The translations under genes and the position numbers were made by a program. From NCBI GenBank assembly GCA_958295845.1, contig OY282376.1, positions 4,725,022 to 4,789,021 on the forward strand: a DNA stretch of 64,000 nucleotides, read 5' to 3'. The notes beneath the pieces are model-generated. The model searched no databases, was not told where the DNA came from, and was given only the letters and a program-made list of their open reading frames with translations. The stretch comes from Caldilineaceae bacterium. Lineage in GTDB: Bacteria > Chloroflexota > Anaerolineae > Caldilineales > Caldilineaceae. Positions within the stretch are counted from its first letter, which is position 1. The number at the start of each line of letters is the position of its first letter. Of the stretch, positions 1 to 8,707 are shown piece after piece.

Positions 1-1
1 C

Positions 2-28
2 AACGAGAAGCTGTTTGAGGGAGAGTAA
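2..28 (+). CDS. C-terminal end of an upstream gene (partial)
   Basis: The frame beginning at base 2 reads N-E-K-L-F-E-G-E and stops at TAA 26-28. Two hairpins and a T-rich tract follow at once, as expected after a gene end. Nothing can be said about function from eight residues. Confidence 0.45.
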   Translation, partial: NEKLFEGE

Positions 29-30
29 GG

Positions 31-89
31 CTCACCGCTCTGCGGTGAGGATATTGGGGAGAGAGGCAAATAGCCTCTCTTCTCTTTTT
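31..89 (+). terminator. Double-hairpin intrinsic terminator
   Basis: The first hairpin pairs CTCACCGC (31-38) with GCGGTGAG (42-49). The second pairs AGAGAGGC (60-67) with GCCTCTCT (73-80) and is followed by TCTCTTTTT. It closes the gene that enters the window from the left. Confidence 0.75.
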
Positions 90-138
90 ATAGGGCTGAA
101 GCCGCGGGTTGCGTGCCGCCACCGTTTGGGAGGAACAG

Positions 139-420
139 GTGACAGAAAAGATCATGACGCTTCATCCGGCTGGAAAGCAGGGCGTCAATATCGATAGGGG
201 CAAGTATGACATGGTCCGAATGGCGATTGAGGAGACCCTGCAGGCACAGCCGGGGATCACGTTCAGCGGACTGACAGACGCAGTGGGCGAGCGGATTGGC
301 GACGTCTTTGATGGCTCGGTCGGTTGGTATGTGGTATCGGTCAAACTCGATCTGGAGGCGCGGGGTGTGTTGGAGCGGATAGATGGCCGCAGTCCGCAGC
401 GGTTGCGGCTGGTGAGTTGA
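139..420 (+). CDS. Small conserved protein (DUF6958-like)
   Basis: A 93-residue protein with no signal peptide or membrane segment. I chose GTG 139 because GGGAGGA lies 5-10 bases upstream (128-134); an in-frame ATG at 154 is the alternative. The N-terminal TLHPAGKQGVNIDRGKYD looks like a conserved signature, followed by a predicted small mixed alpha/beta fold with an aromatic SVGWYVVSVKLDLEARG segment and a basic C-terminus. It resembles small uncharacterised proteins annotated as DUF6958, an assignment from memory. The fold could be winged-helix-like (helices followed by a beta wing near RRLRLV-type residues), but that is speculation. It is followed by a FAD oxidoreductase 78 bp downstream on the same strand. 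Confidence 0.6.
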   Translation: MTEKIMTLHPAGKQGVNIDRGKYDMVRMAIEETLQAQPGITFSGLTDAVGERIGDVFDGSVGWYVVSVKLDLEARGVLERIDGRSPQRLRLVS

Positions 421-497
421 CACCGTGATTGGTCTGATTTGTCTGCGTGACGGGATGATTTTCCGATATCGCCTTAAACGCATGCATCAGAGGGGTC

Positions 498-1913
498 ATG
501 GTCAAGTATGATGCCGTGGTTGTCGGGGCCGGGCCCAATGGGTTGGCGGCTGCGATTACTTTCGCTCGCGCTGGGCACTCGGTCCTCGTTATCGAGGGCA
601 GGGGCACGATCGGCGGAGGAAACAGGACGGCCGAACTAACGCTGGCTGGCTTCCGGCACGACGTGTGCGCGGCGGTCCATCCTCTGGTAGTGGGCTCGCC
701 CTTTCTGCGCAGTTTGCCGTTGGAGCGTTACGGAGTCGAATGGGTTCAGCCGGAGATTGCGGCGGCGCACCCATTGGATGATGGCACGGCGGTCGGGCTT
801 TATCGTTCATTGGAGGAGACGGCGGCTTCGATTGGCGGGGACGGCCAGAGCTGGACGCGGCTGATTGGGCCGTCGGCGGCCGACTGGGACAAGCTGGCGC
901 CAGTGGTGCTGGGGCCGCATCCTGTGGGCGCGGATCTGCCGGCCCTGATTCGCTTCGGCCTTGCCGCGGCCATGCCCGCTCATCTTCTTGCGCGTTTGTG
1001 TTTCCGCGAAGAACGAGCCAGGGCTCTTTTCGCCGGGCTTACGGCCCACTCCTTTCTCAGTTTTCGGCAACCGTTTACCTCGGCTTTTGGGATGCTGCTG
1101 GGGATTCTGGCCCACGCGGTTGGGTGGCCCTTCCCGCGCGGCGGGGCGCAGGCCATTACCGATGCGATGGGCGCGTATTTGCGCGCTCTGGGCGGAGACA
1201 TTGTGGCCGGCTGGCAGGTGGAGTCGCTGGATGAGCTGCCTTCGAGCCGGGCCGTTCTGTTGGATGTGACGCCCAGGCAGGTATTGCGGTTGGCGGGGTC
1301 GCGGCTGCCGGACGCCTACCGGCGAAGACTGGAGGGATTTCGATATGGCCCGGGCGTATTCAAGGTGGATTATGCGTTGAGCGAGCCTGTGCCGTGGCGG
1401 GCGCAGATATGCCGCCGCGCGGGCACAGTACATCTGGGTGGCACGCTGGCGGAGATCGCGGCCTCGGAAGAGGCGACGAGCGGCGGGCGCATTTCGGAGC
1501 GGCCCTATGTGCTGGCGGCGCAGCACAGCCTGTTTGACAGGACACGCGCGCCGGCGGGCAAGCACACGCTGTGGGCCTATTGCCATACGCCCCATGCCTC
1601 GAAGGCCGACATGACGGCAGCGATCGAAGCGCAGCTCGAACGCTTCGCCCCCGGTTTTCGGGACACGGTTCTGACGCGGTCGGTGATCAACAACGTCGAT
1701 TACGAACGCTACAACCCCAACTATGTGGGCGGCGACATCAACAGCGGCGTACAGGACTTTCGCCAGCTCTGGACGCGGCCGCTGCTGCGGTTTCCCCCGT
1801 ACAGCACCCCTGTGGCCGGCCTGTACCTCTGTTCCGCTTCCACGCCGCCCGGTGGCGGCGTCCACGGCATGTGCGGATTCAACGCAGCCCGCGCCGCGCT
1901 AAGACGGCTTTAG
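498..1913 (+). CDS. FAD-dependent oxidoreductase, phytoene dehydrogenase/PYROXD2-like
   Basis: A 471-residue flavoprotein. The N-terminus has a dinucleotide-binding Rossmann motif VVVGAGPNGLAAAITFARAG (about residues 7-26), an acidic residue ending the second strand (VIEG), and the GG-rich FAD contact IGGGNRTAE. Near the C-terminus, GLYLCSASTPPGGGVHGMCG matches the conserved FAD-binding tail of the CrtI/PYROXD2 group (G-x-H/P-GGGVHG). Members oxidise or isomerise hydrophobic substrates such as carotenoids; PYROXD2-type proteins lack a defined bacterial substrate. No carotenoid genes lie nearby, so a carotenoid role is not supported. A GAGGGG ribosome site precedes ATG 498. The gene converges on the ArsA-like gene with about 33 bp between stops. 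Confidence 0.85.
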   Translation: MVKYDAVVVGAGPNGLAAAITFARAGHSVLVIEGRGTIGGGNRTAELTLAGFRHDVCAAVHPLVVGSPFLRSLPLERYGVEWVQPEIAAAHPLDDGTAVGLYRSLEETAASIGGDGQSWTRLIGPSAADWDKLAPVVLGPHPVGADLPALIRFGLAAAMPAHLLARLCFREERARALFAGLTAHSFLSFRQPFTSAFGMLLGILAHAVGWPFPRGGAQAITDAMGAYLRALGGDIVAGWQVESLDELPSSRAVLLDVTPRQVLRLAGSRLPDAYRRRLEGFRYGPGVFKVDYALSEPVPWRAQICRRAGTVHLGGTLAEIAASEEATSGGRISERPYVLAAQHSLFDRTRAPAGKHTLWAYCHTPHASKADMTAAIEAQLERFAPGFRDTVLTRSVINNVDYERYNPNYVGGDINSGVQDFRQLWTRPLLRFPPYSTPVAGLYLCSASTPPGGGVHGMCGFNAARAALRRL

Positions 1914-1946
1914 GGTGGACGGGGATCTTATTTGTCGACGCGCCGT

Positions 1947-3221
1947 TCAGACGACGTCGCCTTGCAGTCGGGATTTCAGCTGCTCCCAGGGGCTACTCTG
2001 CAACGAATCGAGTGCGTCATCGGCGTGGCCTTCCTGCTTGCGGAACAGGATGTTCAGCCGGTCGCCTTCGTATTTGGCGCCGTCGATCTTGAGCCGGGCC
2101 AGGCCGATTGGGAGGGCGATATTGCGCTTCCAGTTACCGATGCGGACGATGAGCTCATCCACGACACTGCGGTGCAGGTTCACCTCGTCCTTAGCCACCA
2201 GAGGCAGAGCGATGCTGAGGATGTAGTGACCGTTGCGGGCGAAAATTTTCTGCGGTTCCCCCTGATAGAAGAGGCGGGTGGGGTCGCCTTCGCCCCCGCG
2301 TTCCAGATCGTCCCCAAAGAGGGTGGCGGCCATGCGCCGGAGCATATTTTGGCCAAGCACCTCCTCCTCGAAGAAGGGGATGCGGGAGATGGGAAGCGGT
2401 TGGAATGCTTCTTCGACGAAGGCAAGATTGCGCCGCTGCGCTTCAATCCAGCCGCTGAAATAGACATCTTGCAGTTCTTGCGGGAAGACGCGATTGCAGA
2501 CGACGGAATCGACGGCATAGCCATAGAGGTTGAGGTAGGCGTAGGCGCGCTGGGCTTCCTTTATGACCATCCTTTCCGGGTTGATCACCAGGCGCATACT
2601 GCTGACCTGGCTGTCGCCGAGAAGGAGGCTGGTACGCTCGAGGACGTTCACCAGATCTTCGACGCTTTCGAATAGGTCGTCGTCCGGCAGTGGGAGGTCG
2701 CTCATACGGGACACGATGGGCCGGGCGATCTGGAGTGTGCGGCGTTCAAAGGGCATAATCTTCTCGATATACCAGCGGGCGATATCGGGAAAACTGAGCA
2801 GCTGCAGCGTGGAGCCGGTCGGCGCTGCGTCGATAATGATCGTGTCGTAGTCGCCGCTGTCGGCCAGATGTGAGATGTGCATGAGGCTGGCAAGCTCTGC
2901 CATGCCGGGCAGCACCGAAGTCTCTTCAGCGACCAGCGAATCCATGCCGCGCCAGGAGAAGAGTACATTCAGGTATTCCTGTACGCGCCCCCAGTACTTG
3001 TCCATCTGATGGAGAAGATCGATCTCCTGGCCCCACAGATTTGGCGCAAGCTCTACCAGATCACTGCCGATGCGGGTGTCAAAGCTGTCGCCCAGACTGT
3101 GGGCAGAGTCGGTGCTGAGGACGACTGTGCGGTAGCCCAGCTCCGCGCATCGCAGTGCGCAGGCCGCGCTGACACTGGTTTTGCCGACTCCGCCTTTCCC
3201 TGTATAGAGAAGAATTCGCAT
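1947..3221 (-). CDS. ArsA/Get3-family ATPase with C-terminal Hsp20-like domain
   Basis: A 424-residue ATPase. I start at ATG 3221 (MRILLYTGKGG), with GGAG eight bases upstream; an in-frame GTG three codons earlier overlaps that ribosome site. The deviant P-loop GKGGVGKTS sits at residues 8-16, a switch region follows with LSTDSAHSLGDSFD, and IIDAAPTGSTLQLL is the Walker B/switch II area. The last ~90 residues (LSIALPLVAKDEVNLHRSVVDEL...) look like the ArsA_HSP20 domain found in many Chloroflexi and cyanobacterial homologues. Family members are arsenite-pump ATPases or tail-anchored protein targeting factors. There is no ArsB, ArsD or ArsR here, so a targeting/chaperone role is more likely than arsenic export. 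The gene is monocistronic or cotranscribed with the SH3 gene upstream (gap about 247 bp). Confidence 0.88.
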   Translation of the reverse strand: MRILLYTGKGGVGKTSVSAACALRCAELGYRTVVLSTDSAHSLGDSFDTRIGSDLVELAPNLWGQEIDLLHQMDKYWGRVQEYLNVLFSWRGMDSLVAEETSVLPGMAELASLMHISHLADSGDYDTIIIDAAPTGSTLQLLSFPDIARWYIEKIMPFERRTLQIARPIVSRMSDLPLPDDDLFESVEDLVNVLERTSLLLGDSQVSSMRLVINPERMVIKEAQRAYAYLNLYGYAVDSVVCNRVFPQELQDVYFSGWIEAQRRNLAFVEEAFQPLPISRIPFFEEEVLGQNMLRRMAATLFGDDLERGGEGDPTRLFYQGEPQKIFARNGHYILSIALPLVAKDEVNLHRSVVDELIVRIGNWKRNIALPIGLARLKIDGAKYEGDRLNILFRKQEGHADDALDSLQSSPWEQLKSRLQGDVV

Positions 3222-3468
3222 CAGAATCACTCCGTGAATTCGTGTAAGAGCGCGCGTCGCGCACCCAGTTGACCATGTACAAAGGTGGCCATGTACAAAA
3301 AAGTACGCCGCAGGGCCGAAATGGTTCCCGACGAAGTCCGAAACCTGGGGCGGCCGGTACGGCGCAATGCTGCTGCAGAGTCAGTTGTGGCAGTTGCGGT
3401 GTCTGTACTTCAGATGACTCCAGTCAATACCCTCACGAGATCATGGGCGGGGCTATCCAGACCTGCGG

Positions 3469-5178
3469 CTATGCCACCCTTCCCGCGGCGTTATTCTCGT
3501 CGGTGGTATCAGTCCCGGCATCGTCATCGGCGTCCTCTTCCCCCTCTGCGGGGAGAATGTCCACGAGTGCCGCGAGAATCCAGAAGCCATTGTCGAGCTG
3601 TAACCATTCTTCGTCATCGGACCGATCGACGATGGTCAACTGTGTACCAGCGGGGGCGAATTCGACTATCGTTGCATCGAGGCCGGGGCCGTCGCGCAGA
3701 TTGGAGTCGGTGTTTACGGTTGCGAACAGAACTGGTGTAATCTCTTCCAGTGTATCCTGCTCGTCTTCGTCAGTTTGCTCTTCTTGCTCGTCGCCGTCGG
3801 TCTGCGTTTCCTGCTCGGCTTCGTCAGTTTGCTCTTCTTGCTCGTCTTCGCCAGTCTGCGTTTCCTGCTCGGCTTCAGTTGTTTCCGCGGACTCAACGGT
3901 CAGGTCTGCGGGGACATTGGCTACAAGAGCGGCGGAGATCCAGGATCCATCATCAAGTTTCAACCACTCACCCGTTTCGTCCTGGCCCTCAATTGTCAGT
4001 ACCTGGCCGTCGTCGGCGCCGTCCACCCGTTCAAATTCGACGCCGGGGCCGGCGCGCAGGTTGGCGCCGAGGGGGGCAATGACGACGGGTTGCGGTTGCT
4101 CAGCGTCCATCTCTGTTTGTTCGGTTTCTGGCGCTGTCTGTTCGTCGACTGCATCAGGCTGCTCTGCATCGGTCTGTTCGGTGTCTTCCTGCGACTGTTC
4201 TGTTTCTGCCTGTTGTTCGTCGGTGCCGGTTTGCTCGGTATCCAGTTGCTCTGTGTCGGCGGCAGTCATCTGATCTGACAGGCCGTCCTCATCGACAACA
4301 GGTACGTCGACGGCTTCAGCGACGAGGGTGGCAAAGAGCCAGTCGCCGCTTTCGAGCAGATACCATGTGCCATCGATGGAAATACCAACGATGAGAGCTT
4401 CTTCGCCGAAATTGATTCCTCCGACGCGGTCGTATTCGACGCCGGGGCCGGCGCGCAGATTGGAGTCGGCATTGACAGCAACGCTGACAGGCAGGAGCTC
4501 TGTCGATGGCGTATCTGATTCTATATCAGAAGGCGCCACCGGCTCTTGAGGGTCTTCAGCAGGTTGCTGCGTCTCAACGACTACGATAGAGACCTGGCCA
4601 AGCGGGGCTTCGACGAGGTCACCGGCGTTAATCCAAGTTCCATCTTCGAGGCGATACCAGTTCCCGGTGGGATCGCGGCCGTTGACGTCCACCGTTCCGC
4701 CTGCCGCTACGAGCCCAATGACGTCAGCATCATCGCTGGGAGCGGAGCGCAAGTCGGCTTGGCCAGCCTCTGAGACTGAGACCGAGATGATGGTTTCGGG
4801 AGCGGGGGTCTCTTCATCGTCGTCGGAACTCATTGCCGGCGCGGTAGTCGGTGTCGGTGAAGGCACGGGCGGCGGCGTGGCGGTAGCGGGCTCGGGCGTG
4901 GGCGTGGATGTAGGCGCGGTGGACAGCGCAGCGTCAGGTGTAGGCGTTTCTGTAGCTCCAGGTTCAGTGGGAGGCTGCACGCCGATTCCTGTCACCAGTG
5001 AATCGGTGAAGGAACGCCATCGTTCACGCAGCACTTGCGGGTCAGTGAATTCTCGTACTGGCGGTGGCAGAAGCTGGTGAAGATCGGGCGCGAAGAAACC
5101 GGCCAGCAGTGCGAGAATGAGACTGAGCCATACGATACTTACGAGAACCGCGGCGATTCTCTTCAGAATTCCTGCCAT
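3469..5178 (-). CDS. Membrane-anchored protein with four bacterial SH3 domains
   Basis: A 569-residue protein. Residues 8-30 form a hydrophobic anchor or uncleaved signal (VLVSIVWLSLILALLAGFF). A T/P/A-rich stalk follows (about 75-125), then four SH3b-type modules at roughly 130-190, 225-290, 360-420 and 480-545. Each has a version of the SNLRAGPGVEYDRVG / GTWYLLESGDWL pattern. The modules are joined by very acidic E/Q/T/D-rich linkers, two of them made of short repeats. Bacterial SH3 domains usually bind cell-wall peptides or metals, so an envelope role is inferred; no catalytic domain is present. ATG 5178 is the first start, with only a weak GAGAAAAG upstream. The C-terminus ends in an acidic tail. 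Confidence 0.8.
   Translation of the reverse strand: MAGILKRIAAVLVSIVWLSLILALLAGFFAPDLHQLLPPPVREFTDPQVLRERWRSFTDSLVTGIGVQPPTEPGATETPTPDAALSTAPTSTPTPEPATATPPPVPSPTPTTAPAMSSDDDEETPAPETIISVSVSEAGQADLRSAPSDDADVIGLVAAGGTVDVNGRDPTGNWYRLEDGTWINAGDLVEAPLGQVSIVVVETQQPAEDPQEPVAPSDIESDTPSTELLPVSVAVNADSNLRAGPGVEYDRVGGINFGEEALIVGISIDGTWYLLESGDWLFATLVAEAVDVPVVDEDGLSDQMTAADTEQLDTEQTGTDEQQAETEQSQEDTEQTDAEQPDAVDEQTAPETEQTEMDAEQPQPVVIAPLGANLRAGPGVEFERVDGADDGQVLTIEGQDETGEWLKLDDGSWISAALVANVPADLTVESAETTEAEQETQTGEDEQEEQTDEAEQETQTDGDEQEEQTDEDEQDTLEEITPVLFATVNTDSNLRDGPGLDATIVEFAPAGTQLTIVDRSDDEEWLQLDNGFWILAALVDILPAEGEEDADDDAGTDTTDENNAAGRVA
3771..3878 (-). repeat. Two 54-bp direct repeats inside the SH3 gene
   Basis: Units 3771-3824 and 3825-3878 are nearly identical. 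Each encodes 18 residues rich in E, Q, T and D (EEQTDEAEQETQTDGDEQ type), extending the linker before the last SH3 module. The period is a whole number of codons, so copy number can change without breaking the frame. Confidence 0.8.
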
Positions 5179-6018
5179 TAAGCTTTTCTCGTCACGTGAT
5201 TTGAGTGAAATGAATGGAAGAGACCATTCTTCGACCCGACCGATTCGGCCTTCGACTTTACTGGTCCGGGTGCGAAGGAGTTTTGCATGAGAAAAGCTTC
5301 AGTACAGTGCTTACGGTATGATGAAAAGAGAGCCACGGATAATGAAGGGTGGCTCTCAGATATCCGGCGGTTTTCTACAGAAATTTAGTGTAGCATAACA
5401 CGAAATTGTCTACAATTGCGCTATTTTGGTGGGAATTGTCCCCGATTTAGTCCAGTGTTGAGGGAGCGGTTGCCAGGGCGCGCATGTGCACGGGGTCTCC
5501 TCGAAGAATTCATTTTGGTCGGAAGCGCTTGCGCCGTCTGTAAAAGCGAAGTCGCTGTCTTCGTCCTACAAAGTTGGACATGTCAGAAGGCAGGGAAGGC
5601 ATCGCGCCTGGTGCCAGGCGCGGACCTGACCGCGGGGGGAACTCCTCTGTAGAGGCCCAATGCACATGAAATGCTAACTTTATCGCAACATAAACGCAAC
5701 TTTCCAGTGTTAGACTACTATCGAGAGCAGAGACCCTGATGCCAACTCGATGATACACTGTCGATAAGAATTCTGTAAGGAGAAAAAGTATAGAATTGGT
5801 TGACTTAAACTGCTATACTTTAGACAGTGTACAGTTACTGAATCGATTGTCGGGACGAACGGGAGTAGTTCTTGGAAAATGTGCCTTTTGCACCACAGAT
5901 ATTGTACAGGTATGGCGTAAGTAGCGGCTAATGTCCGGCGGAAGTGTCCTTTTACCCGCCCAAGCTGGCGCCCGCGTATGAGCCCGGTTTTGCGGCGCAG
6001 CCAGAAAGGATGTGATAT
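5179..6018. other. Long intergenic region before the Crp-like gene
   Basis: No convincing gene. Short open frames here have no family-like sequence. It contains a minus-strand hairpin with a T run (5324-5357), a perfect inverted repeat GCGCCTGG-TG-CCAGGCGC at 5604-5621, and AT-rich sequence around 5760-5840 (TTGACT 5799-5804, TATACT shortly after) that may hold promoter elements, although the spacing of the best boxes is poor. Confidence 0.6.
5324..5357 (-). terminator. Minus-strand hairpin with T run
   Basis: GAGAGCCAC (5328-5336) pairs with GTGGCTCTC (5349-5357) through a 12-base loop. Read on the minus strand, the stem is followed by TTTTCATC. It would terminate a minus-strand transcript that starts within the upstream intergenic region, because the next annotated minus-strand gene (SH3) starts only downstream of it. 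Confidence 0.5.
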
Positions 6019-6723
6019 ATGTTCGATAATTCCTATCGACACACTGTAGCCGACGATGTTCTGGGCCGAAAGCCTGAGCTTTTGCAGACTTTGATGGATC
6101 TTCACAACGACGACCCGTCTTTCGGGAAGCATGTGCGCATGCGTTCCTATCGACCGCACGAAGTTGTTGCCGATGCGACTGCTCTGAAGAGAGAGATGTT
6201 CGTACTTATGCAGGGCAAGATCAACCTGGTGTGTCCAAATCTAGAGGGGCGCCGGCTGGTGATAGGCAGTTTGGAGCCGGCAGCCATATTTGGCGAGGGC
6301 GCATTGAACAGGCCGCAGGAGGCCAACGTTTTCGCGGAGGCGGACACTGATGTGGTGGTCTGGTCGATTCCGGCTGCCGAGGCGCGCAACATGACGCTTC
6401 AGTATCCCATTCTGGGATGGGGAATGCTGCAGACGTACGGCAGGCGGCTGCTTCAGGTAGAGGACCGACTGGAAGATGTTGCCTATAAGAAGCTGCCGGA
6501 ACGGCTGGCGGCTCTGCTGGTTGAACTGTGCAGCGGCACGGAAGAGACAATTCAGGGGGTCAGCCATCAGGTTCTGGCGGACCGGCTCGGAACATATCGC
6601 GAGACGGTCAGCGCCATTTTGCGAGATTTCAAGCGGCAGGGTCTGGTGGAATTGGGTTACCGCCGAATTGGGATTCTTGACATTGAGACGTTGAAGGAGA
6701 TCGCCGGCATCTGGGAGTGGTAA
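6019..6723 (+). CDS. Crp/Fnr-family transcriptional regulator
   Basis: A 234-residue regulator. Residues ~25-145 form the cyclic-nucleotide-binding type beta barrel (VLMQGKINLV, the IGSLEPAAIFGEGAL hinge and FAEADTDVVVW). A long dimerisation helix follows, then a Crp-type winged helix-turn-helix at ~170-225 (SHQVLADRLGTYRETVSAIL as the recognition motif, then RQGLVELGYRRIGIL). There is no cysteine cluster of the Fnr iron-sulfur type, so an effector-binding (Crp-like or stress-sensing) regulator is more likely. AGAAAGGATGTG precedes ATG 6019. It is a stand-alone gene with long flanking gaps; its targets are unknown. Confidence 0.9.
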   Translation: MFDNSYRHTVADDVLGRKPELLQTLMDLHNDDPSFGKHVRMRSYRPHEVVADATALKREMFVLMQGKINLVCPNLEGRRLVIGSLEPAAIFGEGALNRPQEANVFAEADTDVVVWSIPAAEARNMTLQYPILGWGMLQTYGRRLLQVEDRLEDVAYKKLPERLAALLVELCSGTEETIQGVSHQVLADRLGTYRETVSAILRDFKRQGLVELGYRRIGILDIETLKEIAGIWEW

Positions 6724-6762
6724 AGGGGATAGGCGGGGCAGCGGCCGCCGGCGTTCGGTGGC

Positions 6763-6794
6763 AGCCGGGCACGGTGACAGCCGGGCAAGGTGAC
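6763..6794. repeat. Short direct repeat after the Crp-like gene
   Basis: Two adjacent copies of AGCCGGGCA(C/A)GGTGAC lie just downstream of the regulator stop. They are too short for function to be assigned. Confidence 0.5.
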
Positions 6795-7021
6795 TACGGT
6801 GGCGAGCTGGACGAAAGTTTTTCGCATGTTGCAGGTCCCTCTACAGGGGGCTGAAGTCAAGTCGAGAACATGCGCCCGTGGGGCCCCGGTCCCCAGTTGG
6901 TTGCGCCCAGGATTTTGCATCAGAATCTGAAATGGGGTTGATTCCCGTCTGTGCGGTGAAGTTCACCGGCGGCGGAAGGTGCCGCGCGGTGAAATTGAGC
7001 TGCAAAAGAGAAAAATCGTAG

Positions 7022-7050
7022 TTGACGTAATCTGAAAAGGCTGTTATACT
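7022..7050 (+). promoter_or_regulatory. Sigma-70-type promoter of rho
   Basis: TTGACG at 7022-7027 and TATACT at 7045-7050 are separated by exactly 17 bases. Transcription would start near 7057, leaving a leader of about 390 nt before the rho start codon. Confidence 0.75.
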
Positions 7051-7056
7051 GTTTGT

Positions 7057-7447
7057 CGATACTGCAGGTTTGCCTCCGCCCTACATGTCCGCTTCTGACT
7101 ATCCAAACAGAACTTAGTAAAGTAGCCGGCTTGCTCTAAACGCAATTGGCGATGATCGATTTCAGAATGGCCGAGCAGAGCGGATGACGGTCGCGGACAG
7201 GTGGTAGAAGCGGCTGATGATCCGTCAAGCGCACCTCTTTCGCATTTACCCAACCCTGGCGTAAGTCAATTCACTAAGAAAATCTGTCCGAATTCGGACA
7301 ATCCCCAAAGATCATTTTGTGAAGACTGATCGTTTTCACAACCTATCGACAGCCCGCGCTTTCAGCACTCTCACTCGTATTCAAATGAAACTGTCCTGTT
7401 GCGCAAGCAATGAGTGACTATTTGTTGAGCCTGACAAGGAATGAACA
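7057..7447 (+). promoter_or_regulatory. Long 5' leader of rho
   Basis: About 390 nt lie between the predicted transcription start and ATG 7448, with no convincing leader ORF. The leader holds a perfect 16-base palindrome TGTCCGAATTCGGACA (7285-7300). Rho is known in several bacteria to attenuate its own mRNA in the leader, so a self-regulatory role is plausible here, but this is inference. Confidence 0.5.
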
Positions 7448-8707
7448 ATGGAAACGCTTAGTATGACAATGGCCGAATTGGAGGACTGTACTCTGGATGA
7501 GCTCAGAGAGATAGCGCGCTCCTTGGCTATTAGCGGATATACCCGCTTGAAGAAACATGATCTGATCATTCTTTTATTGCGGGCCAACGCCGAAAAACAG
7601 GGATATATTTTTGGAGGGGGGATCCTGGAAATCGTACAGGACGGCATCGGTTTCCTCCGAAGCGATCATCTTCTTCCGGGGCCGGAAGACGTATACGTCA
7701 GCCAGAGTCAGATTCGTCGCTTTGGTTTGCGAACTGGCGATCTGGTTGTTGGCCAGGTACGGCCGCCAAAGGACACGGAGAAGTATTACGGACTGCTAAA
7801 GGTGGAAGCGGTGAATGGCCTTGACCCTGAAGAGGCCAAGCGGCGTCCGGTGTTTGAAAAGCAGACGCCTATATTCCCAGACGATCAGATTTATCTGGAA
7901 ACCAAGCCGAATTTACTGGCCACCCGGATGATCGACTTGTTGTCGCCAATCGGCCGCGGGCAACGCGGGATGATTGTCAGCCCTCCCAAAGCTGGCAAGA
8001 CGACCATCTTGAAGCGCATCGCGAACGGCATGTCGAGCAATTATGACGACCTGCATTTGATGGTCGTGCTGATCGGTGAGCGGCCCGAGGAAGTTACGGA
8101 TATGGACCGTTCTGTGGAAGCGGAGGTCATCAGCAGCACTTTTGACGAACCGGTCCAGAACCATGTGCGGGTAGCGGAAATGGCCTTGGAACGGGCCAAG
8201 CGCCTGACTGAGGGCAACCGCGATGTGGTGATATTGCTGGACAGCATTACGCGCCTCACCCGTGCGTATAACTTGACAGTGCCCCCGTCGGGCCGCACGC
8301 TATCGGGCGGGATCGATCCGGCGGCGCTCTATCCGCCAAAGCGGTTTTTTGGGGCGGCCCGGAACCTGGAGGAGGGGGGCAGCCTGACAATCGTTGCGAC
8401 CTGTCTTGTTGAAACGGGCAGCCGGATGGATGATGTCATTTACGAAGAGTTCAAGGGCACGGGCAATATGGAGTTGCATCTCAACCGGCGCACGTCGGAG
8501 CGGCGTATCTTCCCGGCCATTGATATTGAGCGGAGCAGCACGCGGGCGGAAGAGAAGATGCTGGAGCCGGAGGTGCTGGCGAAAGTCTACACATTGCGGC
8601 GGATGAGCGATGCCATGGGAGGCGGCAATGAAGCGATTCTGCCGATCCTGGAACGCCTCAGCCGGACGCGGGACAACCAGGAATTCCTGGACACGCTGAT
8701 CAAGTAG
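7448..8707 (+). CDS. rho: Transcription termination factor Rho
   Basis: A 419-residue RNA-dependent ATPase/helicase. The N-terminal Rho_N helical domain (about 8-48: LDELREIARSLAISGYTRLKK) is followed by the cold-shock RNA-binding domain (GGGILEIVQDGIGFLRS...). The RecA-like motor has Walker A PPKAGKTT (~178-185), Walker B RDVVILLDSITRLTRAYN and the Q/R-loop region PPSGRTLSGGIDPAALYPPK. Length and order are those of standard Rho without large N-terminal insertions. An AAGGAA ribosome site precedes ATG 7448. It is transcribed alone from a strong promoter, with a long leader that suggests autoregulation. Confidence 0.97.
   Translation: METLSMTMAELEDCTLDELREIARSLAISGYTRLKKHDLIILLLRANAEKQGYIFGGGILEIVQDGIGFLRSDHLLPGPEDVYVSQSQIRRFGLRTGDLVVGQVRPPKDTEKYYGLLKVEAVNGLDPEEAKRRPVFEKQTPIFPDDQIYLETKPNLLATRMIDLLSPIGRGQRGMIVSPPKAGKTTILKRIANGMSSNYDDLHLMVVLIGERPEEVTDMDRSVEAEVISSTFDEPVQNHVRVAEMALERAKRLTEGNRDVVILLDSITRLTRAYNLTVPPSGRTLSGGIDPAALYPPKRFFGAARNLEEGGSLTIVATCLVETGSRMDDVIYEEFKGTGNMELHLNRRTSERRIFPAIDIERSSTRAEEKMLEPEVLAKVYTLRRMSDAMGGGNEAILPILERLSRTRDNQEFLDTLIK

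Noticed and set aside
807..1865. 352-residue open frame antisense to the FAD oxidoreductase
   Set aside because: Arg/Gln/Pro-rich sequence typical of the complement of a GC-rich gene; no domain-like pattern.
5799..5820. TTGACT with TATACT as a promoter of the Crp-like gene
   Set aside because: The boxes are only eight bases apart, and no partner at 16-18 bases was convincing.
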